Positions 46,201 to 58,200 of a stretch of DNA of 64,000 nucleotides are shown piece after piece (within the stretch, counting starts at the first letter, position 1; each line of letters begins with the position of its first letter). Under the pieces are notes generated by a model, which saw nothing but the letters and a program-made list of their open reading frames with translations, ran no database searches and was not told the origin of the DNA. The position numbers and the translations under genes were made by a program. This DNA is from Lutraria lutraria (taxonomy: Eukaryota; Mollusca; Bivalvia; Venerida; Mactridae). The stretch is from the NCBI GenBank assembly GCA_964023205.1, contig OZ026835.1, positions 14,714,414 to 14,778,413 of the forward strand, given 5' to 3'.

Positions 46201-49200
46201 TGCAAATAAGTTATACTTTTGTATAATACATAAAATGGCATATGTAACACTGTCATTATCAACTAACAAAAAAAGTTAAGTGATATGGACAAAGAAGCAA
46301 ACCATTTCCATTTGTTAATAAAAGGTGCTGAATGTCGACTGTGTTTGCAATCTTTATAACAAAGGGATTCTATTAACTATGTATATTACAGTAAGAAAAA
46401 GGCATTGTATAAGATGTAGGAAGGTGTGAAAATGGTAACAAAGAACATTTTAACATTTTATAAGATATGTAGCAAATATAAGTATATGTTACAGTGATAT
46501 AATTTTAGCGGGTGACGGACAATGTATGGTTTTATTTTGGCAGATTTTTAAGAAATCGCCAATTCTTGACCACCACCAATATTGAACTTTTCAAAAACCG
46601 ACAAATTTTAGCCTGCAAACTGAAAGACATATACAGTCCAGTTTTACTGTGTAACTTCTGAATGTCGATCCCTATGAAAAGCAGAACTTTCGAAAACCAA
46701 ACAAGTTTCTCTCCTTAAGTATTCATTGAATTCTGAACACCAAAATATTTTTTTTTTTGGAAAATGAACGAAAAATCTAGGTTTTCTGGGACATGACAAA
46801 AGATTAAAATGTCTTTAGGAAACAAAATTAATATAATTCACAGATCTATCTATTTTTATGTCCACAAACTTCTAGAAGCCAAAATTTTCTACTGATCCCG
46901 TGAGTGTTTGGTATTCAGAATAACTTGCAACAGTATTTATTTTTTTAAAGAGTTAATGTACTAAGGGATGAAATGACATGAAATCAGAGGAAATGCTATA
47001 CCAACAAGTACAAATACTGATCCCTATAGGATAGAAACTATCATAAATAATGAATTAACTTTCTCTATACAATAATGACATACATTAAATATTTCTTTCA
47101 TTTCATACATGTACTGGTATGGTGGATCTTGTATAAGAAAATATCAGAACAGTCAATACTGGCTATCATCCAAGCCGTGGGGTACATCGATGTGTACCTT
47201 AACAACATGGGTATAGGTGTATACACACAAGTAATAAATCCGAGGGAAAATCTATTCATGCGTAAAATACAAATATGTTTTTAGCAAAGAAAATGGCCAA
47301 GAAATGACATAAATTGGAAATAAGCATGCCATCTTGTTTGTTTAAGTATTATGTAATTATTACTAAATCATGATAATGACTTTTGTAGTAAAACACCACA
47401 GTGACTAAAATTCTCAACCTGCAAACACACGTAAGGGATGGGACAAGATTAATACAGTTTTTTTATTGGTCTTCAACATAAATTAAGAGATAGTACATAA
47501 CGTAATGCAGTATTAATTGGTCTTCAACATAGTTTAATGGGTGGAGCAGGATATCCATAGTACCTACAATATTGTAAGATAAGGAGACGGTTAATGATAC
47601 ATAATAAGAAAGGTGTACAGAACCTGTTACATTAGGATAATATTATTTATCATTTGTTAGGACAAAACACACCTAACTGTTGAATACTCAACCATGCAGA
47701 ATGCTCTCCAAGAATTTAACAGTGTCTTACCTTTTGTTCAAACTCTGAGGGTGTAAGATGAAAACTATGTAATGGTACAAAGTAACCTTCCAAGAGACCC
47801 ATCAATAAAACCAGGTACACCCCGTCATGAAACTGAAAAGTAAATATACAAGTAAAGCCACCTACCACAAGAGAAAGTTAACAGAAATTTTATGAGGATT
47901 TAAAGGAAGTGTAGGGGTGGATCGGTGGTGTAGTGGAAACGTACTGGACACCGATACAAAAGGTATTGATTTGAATCTCAGCTATGCATTCAGATATTTC
48001 AGGTACGTCTTCTTTCAGCATCCCTATCCCAGCAACCTAGCCGAGTACTGTGTTTAGAAATCATAGGAAAGCGGTGAGGTGTGTATTAGTGCTTTACACC
48101 AGGCATGATAAAGAACCAGGAAAAAGCATTTGAAATATGGATGGGTTATGTTATATATGAAATTCAATAGACAAGAATAAATTTCAAGCATCATTTCCCT
48201 TGAAATTTATTATTGGCCAAAATATTCATGAGTGTTAGAAAATAGGTTGTTCCGGGATACAGTATGCATTATTCATAACCACAAAGTTTCTTATTCTTTG
48301 CACTCATTACAGGATTGACTTATTGTGTAGTATTTCATATATGTTGCAAAAGCAACCGCAATAACAAATTTTGATATACATTTTTGTACATTGTATTTAC
48401 AAATAGAAAGAACTGCACTCACATGAATTGCATAAATAAACTATCATGAAATTATTAATTATGTTCATGACAAACCATATTTACTTTTTTCTCCCTTAAC
48501 ATACCATAATATAGTTCACTCAGTTGTTATTATTTGTACTTACCTGCGTATTTATATCACTGACTTCAAGATTCACTTTGAGAAGTTGTTTGTTTACGAA
48601 AGTCACAAGAGTCTAAAATAAACAATTATACTAGCATCAACCTTTACATATATCAGTAATACAGTGACAGTTTTTCATTGTTTGTTTTTTAGTCACTGGA
48701 ATTATTGCTGCCACAACAGTCAGAGACTTCATAGACTCCAGCTATAACACTGTCAGAAGATCCATAGTGTTCACCTGGTCAGAAACACTGACCTTCTGTA
48801 AGATATCTGGACAGCTTCTTAACTTGCAAATTGTTTTTGTTGCCAGGTGAGATTCCAACTCTGCAGTGAGGGAGTAGTGAATACTAGTCAGAGACTGTAA
48901 CAATTCAACCACAAAGGCCCTCTTACAATTGACAGTACTTTACATCTTTGTAATTTTGAACTTTTATAACTTACAAAATATAAGTACACAATATACATAC
49001 AATATGTATTAGCAAACATTTGTAATTTACTGTAGGCTGATAAAACACTGTTATATCATCATGAACATAATACTGGATATAAGTGAGGGTATATCATACA
49101 GATGTAAACAAGTGCAGGTGCTTGTTTATTTGTTTGCTTGCCAGCTAAGTTCAATTAGTGAGAACTATGTCTATATGGACCTTGGATTTATGATTTCAAA

Positions 49201-52200
49201 CCTTGAGTATAAGGCATGTTCTCTGTGACTGTTTGATTAAAGTCATGGTGCCAAAGAGGTTTTTTCTTCCATTGCTGATCAATCATGTGAAAAAATTGGC
49301 ATTTATTGGTAAAGAACAAGGTCAGACAGTACTGGTAAAGAATACAGGAAAGCTAGTAGGTTGACTGCCCACCAGTACTTAACTGAAATAGGCTTTATTA
49401 AACCTAATTTAAATTTTTTTCTCATTTATTCTTCAATTGATGAAAAAAAATGTTAACCAGTACTAGTTCTGAAATTCAAGGGGTACCAATCCTTTTTTTT
49501 CAATAGGATCCATGCATACACTTTGTACTTAATCAAATCATTTTTTACTGACGACCAACAACCAAGGTTATTTGGTGACTTTTCCAGCTTAAACAAAAGA
49601 AGAAAACTCCATGCCTGGGTAGAACCTTTGACCTTCTATAAGCTATCTGGACAGCTTCCTCACATGAGAAATTGTGTTTTGGTTTAGGCTAGTAGTGTTT
49701 ACTAGTCAGAAACTACAACCACTCAACCATGGAGGCAACATTGAATGATTTATAACACATTAAAAATACATGGAATAAATATAAAGTTCATACCTTTTTG
49801 ACAAGATTGAGTTTATCTGGAGCATGGTCGAATAGTGTATCAAATGCATCTCTCTCTGAAATAAACAATAAACATAGTAATCACCAGATTCCACATTATC
49901 ATTTATTATATAATCTTCAGTGCTAACAGTTAAACACATTACATTTATCAGTAAAGGTCAGATCTCAATAAAAGATGTACATTTAGGGGTCTATCAACTT
50001 CTAAGATAGATAGCATTTCTTCAGTATTATACAGGAAAATATGATAACAATATACAATAAACATTTAAGTCTACCCGCTCATTGTACCAGTTGTTTTTTT
50101 CTGGAGAAAAATAAGTACAATCTAGATAATAATACAAGTATATCTAGGAACTTTCAAAATGTAATCTCATTCTCATTAGGACATACATTGTATATGTGTT
50201 AAATGGCTGGACTCACTGTTGATCAACACATATCACTTCACCAATGATTTATAAACAATACTAAACTATTCTTTTCATCCAAGATATTAAGTAGGATAAG
50301 TATAAATACTTACAGCTTCCATAGTCCCGCCCACTTTACAGGTGGGTTATACAATTAGGGACAATTAAACAATTAGTCATCCATACAGTTTCATATCAAT
50401 TGCTGTCTTTCATTTTTTCTCAAATATTTAAATCCTTAATTGGTGTGTAAATATTGAGTAGCACTATTAGATGGTTCAATGTATCAGAATCTGTACATGA
50501 CTCTATGATACAGAGAACATAACATCTAAGAAATAAACATGTTTTAAGTCATCAGCCTCATCACAGGCTTTAGCTGTGCCAAAGAGACGAAAAAACAACA
50601 CCAGATATAAAAAGAACAATAACATACAAACAGACAATATGTAGTGTTAAATTAAGTTAATAAATGCATGCAAATAACATTCTTCAAATACTAAAATGTA
50701 AAATAAAAGCTCATGCCTAACCATTTAACCCCATGATAAGTGGACATTCTGCATGGTGGAGATGGAAATTACAACAACGATAAGAACATCTTCCTTATCA
50801 TTCTAACAGAGTAAAAAATCAAGTCAAGATCATTGCAAGTTGTAGTAAGATTTTTTCTATGCAATATTTAGTCCACAGAGTGGCTAAAAGAATTCAACAC
50901 AAGAAATGTGCCAGTGCCCCCAAACCAGGTTTTCAACACTTACAATTGAGCTGAAACCCTTTTCCATCATTAGTAATAGTGAACTTGACCCCAAAACCCT
51001 AATTTATAATCCCAAGCAAGCTTTCAAGAAACATACTAGTATGTTATATATCAAGTTTGGCTGAAATAAGTCAATCTAGACTACAATTATTAAATGCAAA
51101 ACCAATTGTTTGACGTCATCACCAAACCCCAAGTTTGTCTAACCAAGACATACCCCAAACAAATAACCAGAATCTTATACCAGTATGTTATATCATTCAC
51201 CTTTAAGTAACATTCATCATAAATGGATATATCATTTTCTTGTCTGAACTAAGACCCTTTTCAAGCGAAGTTTGTGTGTATCTCAGTGAATAGCATTGGA
51301 CAGTTATCAGTGGAAGTTAAATACATTTGAAGTCATACTGATCAAATCCAAATCAAGTCATTCCCATAGAGCACAAACATGTCACATGACTTGGTGCAAC
51401 CTTTCCCGACTAACAGAATTAAAATTCAAGATTTGAAATCCCACAACACCTTGCACATACTAATTGGTCTACGTAGAATCATGTGTCAAAAAAGTCAGTC
51501 CTTCAAATTAGAGAAACCTGCTTTTAATAAAATCACCTAAATTACAAGTTGCAGTCCTTCATCAAAATACAAAATTAATCAGAATTCTGTAACCTGACTA
51601 GCCATATGATGCTATGCAATGTTTCATAATTACATATTATTCTTTATTCCAGCAATATCATCTTAACTTCAACCAGATAGTTTCAGAGATTGTTTCATGC
51701 TTCTATAGTGCTATACCCCTTTATGTAGACTCCATACTGTAGACAATTTTAAATAATTCTGAGAAATTAATTGGCAGCCATTTTGTGAGTCATGGGACCT
51801 ATTGTGGTACCAATTTAATAGTAAAACATGTACAGAGCATTAAGTAAATGATAAAATATGGAGGATTGTACATGATGATATTGCATGTGTAATTGTGTAT
51901 GCTCAACAGTAAGTGCGTACACTCATGAACCAAAACAAAAACGCCGCAAGCTGTGCTAACACTCTTCTGTTCACTGCCTCAGTGGGATCTATCCATCTAT
52001 GAAGTTTCATGTTGCTACCAATTATAGTTTCTGAGTTATGAGCTACATTCAAGTTTTCGCACAGAAGCAGACAACGCAGTGATCACAATAGCTTGACCTT
52101 TTCTTCGAAAACAGCCGAGCTAAAATATCATTAATTGTACAAAACAACAACATTGAAAACAGTGTCGAGAGACCATGAGAAAACATGCAAGAAGTACACA

Positions 52201-55200
52201 AACAACAATAGATTATATTTCAATAAAGAAATATTTAGTATAGACATTACCATCAATATCTGTACCTTAAATATAAACATATACATGTACATAAAGTCAT
52301 AAGACAATCAGATGTTACGGTAGGTATATGAAGAACTGTTATTTTCTAGAATATGGTCGAGATATCTTTAAAAGAATGTAATATACATACCATACATGTA
52401 TTAGTATAAGGCCATAGAAAAATATTTTAGTTTCTCTTAACACTGTAAAAAAAATGTCCAAAATTATTACTTGTTGGGAAATAAATCAATTTAAGTATCA
52501 ACGGGTTCAGTGCAATAAGGTACGTATCTCCTTCTTTGTCAAAATGGAGATAGGTGCTTAATGCGCTCGCCCCTTAAATTGACAGTACTACATTTCTAGG
52601 CTCACAGCCATATATGAAATTAATTCAACCATTTTCATTTTGTTTGGTTAAATAAATTTAGAATGCCACTATTTGGATGGAACTCTTATAATAAATTTCC
52701 TCTGTCTTATCATTCAGTTACGTTACAATAATCAGATCTCTACAGTATTAGTAATACACAACATTGTATAAACACAGGGGAGGTAACTAGCGTTGTTAAT
52801 AATGTTAGTATTGGGTTAAACTGATTATAATCTCATTATTTCACCTACCAAACTTTCCACCAACATCTCTGAAAGAAAGAGACAATATTGTAAGTAATAA
52901 ATGTCATAAAATAATTTAACATACAGTAGCTACAAATGTATGTGAATTTATACTAGTAATTGAAAAATTAAAATTATTAATAGACGTGACAAAATGTGAC
53001 ATTTTAAGATAGGTGGCCTCAATTCGTAATTATGTAGTAATTTTGTTCTAATTATCAATAGAAAGGTCTTTATATAGATGTTTTGACTGTATCATACTTA
53101 TAGTCGTGCTAAATAAATGCACATAGTGATGAACTAACAATCTCATAACCTCATGATACTCAAGATATTCTCTTAATTAAAATTGACAATGCAGAAATTT
53201 AAGGTTTTTTTATAGCATTTATGTGAAGATTAATTCCTGCGAAACTGAATGATACCACAGATATGCTAAGTACATTTTGTGATATCTGTGACAATACTTA
53301 CTCATTTGTTCCTGTGATTTCCTCGGGAACACGTCTTGGTTGTAACATACCATCCCTTTTCTGAAATCATTTAACATCAGAAGTCATAAAAATATGCAAA
53401 ATTATGAACAACGAGCAAATAGCATTCAATGTCCAATACATAGGAATAAAGTTTAATTATAATATGACATAAACTTGATAAGTTATCAGGAGTTTTAAGC
53501 CTTCAGTCTCCATGCAGCCTAGTAACTTATATAAAATATATCTTTACCTGCATTTAGTTAATCACACAAAGGGAGATAACTGTGTCAATACTAAAGAATG
53601 ACAGATGCTATAAAGTTTACTATATAAGAAACCAAAACAATGATTTCAAGTAAATGGGTACTGTGTAAGAATTGTAAGATATAAGGATCAGTAATATTAT
53701 GAAACCTTAAAACAACACATTGAAAGTTATATGTAAGGATAGTAACTTGTGAATGCAGAGGTTATATTAGTACAACAATACTTCATCAGCTGTGAGTTCA
53801 AATCCCAACTGATACCAAATTTCATGTGTAAGGAAGCTGTCAAACTGACTGACACATGGGGTCTACCTCCACTAATAAAACTGAAAATCTCTAAATGACC
53901 ATGGCTGTAGGTGGGAAAATAAACCACAGTGAAAGAATTATATCTCAATACTAACAAAACCTTTTGGATCCCAAACTCTAAATATCAAGTTAGCAGATAC
54001 AAAAAGTATAAAATATCTGTTTGAAGATGAGTGGTATCATGATAATGAGATGGTCTTAATATTTAAAGAGTATCCGTGTTTTACAATGTGACATTTCTCA
54101 ATTTCTTATAAAATGTAAATTACCTGAACCACAAGCAGATACACCTGTACATTTTCTGGTAATCTGATTGGTGCTCTAAAGTGTCGGGCTAAGGCAACAA
54201 GGAGATGTAATATAGCAACCAAGTTCTTTGAATGAACACCTGTAACAAACAACAATTAACACTGTATACAGATAATGAAAGTAACAACTTTAAGTTATTT
54301 CAATTAGATTCAAACTAAAGTCAAACCTATGAAAGTGGCCACCTCTGAATAAATGCCAACCTATGAATAATGGCTAATTCAATTATACTTATTTATTAAA
54401 TTTACATCTTTAACAGGGAAATACCAATATTCAATAATCCATAAACTGTAAGGTACAGTATTCCTGAACTATTTAAGACTAACAACTGACACATGAGCAT
54501 TAAAATCAATGCATTGGACCGTTAGAGATAAGGTGAGTTAAAAAATCACCCTATCAAACTTAACCACTGATAAAACAAATGCCATTAACCTGTGACCATT
54601 GTAGCTATTTTTAAAGATCTGACATAGAGTTACTACCACAATTCTTGTAATAATAGGTTAAAAAGCCTACTGTCAACACTCCATTTTTGTTGATTCCAGG
54701 TTCCAAGTTGGGGTAAGTTAAGTATTCTGTTGATAACATCTAGAATAACTCGTAACTTCTGTTTTTGTCCCATCTCAGATTGTGACACTTCAGGTACCTC
54801 AACTCTAATCTCGGCCAACTTTTCTACATTAATATAAATATAATATAGTCAAAACATACATAGTCCAACAAGTTTCCGGTTCTCACCATAATATGATGCA
54901 TGCATGATCATGTATGACCTAATGTCAAAAGTAGGGGTGGACAAAAATTCTAAAATGAGCAAACATGAGGAAAAAATACAAAAATAAGATCAGCCATAAT
55001 ATAATATAAAAGAATACAAAAGAATACAAACAAATGAAAGCATAACATGAGACTTAGATTATGCATGAATATTGAGTTCAGTTATTTTATTTTCAAAATA
55101 TCATCAAAAGTCACGTTCACTGGAAACTAGGTTCAATGCTCATGCATCATATTGTGACTGTGTACAAGGAAATCTTGGGGTGTTTTTTCCTAAACACAGT

Positions 55201-58200
55201 TAACACTGTGAAGAAGTTTTGTGCAGAATTCATACATTAATATTACAAGGCAGTGTAAATCCAGCAACAGATTAAATATTTCTATTTATTATTTATTTCT
55301 TATAAATTGTTACAGAGGCAAACAAATTCATGATAAATCAACTAAATACCAATAAGTTTCTGCAAAATTTGTCCATCAAACAGATCTTCCTCAATATCCT
55401 TCACAATAATTCTGTCATCAGCTAAAACATCGTTTATCCATTCTAACAGTAACTGTAACAAGAAAGATAACAAACATACTCTGATGTGCTGATAGTGGTA
55501 TATCGGAAAAAGTAAGTCATTAATGGGTTACATTACTGCAGTGCACAGGGTATAACCAACCCGTGGCCAGGAATCAAACCTGGATTGCCGGGTTACAAAT
55601 CCAGCGAACTAACCACTGGACCACGGCCATGGCTTTTACCAGAAAGTATTAAATATGAGAACAAAATTAATTCATGTGTATAGATTGAAATATAGTTCAC
55701 ACACAGAGGTCTGACCATGAGCAATTTGCCATTATTCATCAATATACAACTATCATATATATATAAACCCTTAAGTTTAATATTTAAATAGTTCTCAAAC
55801 TTGATGGTGTCAGGCTAAAGTTTTGTTTTTTTCAAGAAACAATCAACACAAGTTAAGATTCATAATTTCATCAACAGACCTTCATCAACTCCTTGACTTT
55901 AGGATCTTCTAGTGAACCTGGTGCAATCATAGAACGTTCCTCATTCTCCTCTAAAATAATCAATAAAGCCTCATACAAATATAAGTAATTAATAGACAAT
56001 TTACATGAGTTAACTTTATTTTTCAGTTATAGATCATCCTTCATTGTTGTAGATATGACTGTAGTTAAATTTTGACACAAATATCAATGTAACTAAGAAC
56101 CAATTTTTTTACTGGTACTTATTTGAGCAGATTTAATGCCATTTTCAACATTAAATCAGTCATATTGTGCTGGGCAGTTTTTCTAACCAACTTCCCTGGA
56201 TTTCATTAAGCCTGAACTATAACTGACCACATTCTATCTGTAAGCTTCTACCAAGCTACCCCACATGGTGCAGAGGTGGAGGAAAATTAAATTAGGATGT
56301 AATATCTTCAGTCAAAACCGGGCAGGCTAACTAAGAACCAAACCTACAGGAATGAGGCTTGTCTCAGAATGGGAAAGTACAAAAAAGGATATCATATTGT
56401 TTGCACAGTAAGACATTCTGTAGCTTACCTGAGGATCTGACACTTCGGTTAAACAATTTCATGAAGACCAAACACCTTGAACAATGTTCACTTTGAGGAA
56501 ATAAAACATGTATGGAATACATGACGGTCATGTCATGACCTATATATATTTACACCAGTTGACATATGTATGACCCAAAGTGACCTAAATGATATGACAC
56601 CAAGTAGTACTGAGGCAAGTATCCAAGGCAACCATACTCAGGCAACCAAGAATCCAATCAAAAATCAAATCATTACTGAGACTCATAGATTACAATCTTC
56701 AAATTAAGCCCTGGACCTTAGACCAGGTCCACCACAATGGCAATCCGTCCAGTAAATTTGAAAAGGTCAGTGGTTCGACAGTCCACTAAAAGTTCATTCG
56801 GTCCAGTACAGTTTGCAATTTCACTGGACCGAATGTTCACTGTTTAAAAATGTTTTTCTGAAGACTGGGATCATGATCTTATTTGTTTACTTAATGTGTA
56901 TTCTTTGTCCTTGAAATATATATTGACCTATCAGTATCTACTATGTCCGCTAAGAGGTCAAATGGGATTTCTAGACAATTATGAATAGGTCACATCTTAA
57001 ACCATAAAATAATGCTGGTAAATCCATATATTGAAGAAAGTACATAAATTACAACATTTTGTGTATTAACAGATTTTGACCAAATGATAAATTAGCAGAC
57101 TTTCAGCCTTAATGAGTTTTCCTTTATACTGAGATTTAGATAATGAATATTTGTGTTTGTATGATTCCACCTACAACAAACACTTTTTGAACATTTTAAC
57201 CAGCAAATAGATGTGGACTAAGCTGAACCCCTGCCCCTAGACTAAGGTAAATTTATGCTTAATGTAGCAATAAAACTTAATAGCATCAATAAAATTTCAT
57301 AAAAAAGAAATAACAATGGCTTTAGAAGTTCCGTTCACAGCAGTAAGAGTAGGAACACAATGCATCTGAAGTGTTCACTGCCATCAGCAGAAAGAGGAAA
57401 AAAGAAGCAACCATCAGTTCTACTTTAAGCATTAACATTTTACACGCTGCCTTTTTTACATCAGTGAGAAGAATTAGGCTATTCTTAAAATGTTTGTTTG
57501 CGGCAACCCTCCTCAGAGAAGGTAAGTAGGAAATATTTCTTTTAATACTGGCATTCATTTTTGTCACTGAACTAAAACTGCAAGTCAGAGTGCTATTTTT
57601 TACAGAAAAGAATAACTTAGAGGTCAATAAAAAGTTAAAGGGGTCTTTTTCGGTGAGTACTGAGTAGGTAGTATTGCCTCAAACAAATTTTTTAAGAATC
57701 GCCTTATCTCAAAACACAAATCCTCAAATACCAAGTTATTTCAATTTACAAAAGATTTATAAGAAAAAAATACCCACCAAGCAAATATCCCTCTGGTCCC
57801 ACATTGGCTGTGGTGGGACTAGTTGGTGATTCTATAGCATTTTTACCTTCTTCTTGCAATTCAATAGCTGAAAATTGATGAAAGTAAGCCAGAACTTAGA
57901 AGAGCAATAAGATAAGCATCAATTGTAGCGCTGCCATTGAAAGCATTGATGTTAATGTATTGATGATTTGATGGTGTATTGATACAAAATTCCGAAAGAA
58001 AAAAAAACATAAATCTGGAGTGAGATTGCACCAACACTTGTAGCCTAGTCCATCTAGGAAAAGAACAATTTTAGCAAACTAAGACTGTGTCTGATCATCT
58101 AAATGCTTTTGTTTAAAATATCTGAGTCTGAAAAGAAGAAATCCACTAAAAGTCTAGGAAAATTAAAATGAAATCTCTGGACTTAAGTAAAAAATTACTA

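Larger units (their letters stand above)
37158..47730. other. Parvin intron 12, 10.6 kb, repeat-rich
   Basis: The longest intron of the window. It holds SINEs (39070, 41390, 42950, 45145), a G-run (about 41317), a duplicated segment (42255-42350), a dispersed repeat at 43197 and a minisatellite (43490-44740). No exon fitting parvin phase was found in it and no other gene was recognised. Confidence 0.6.
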
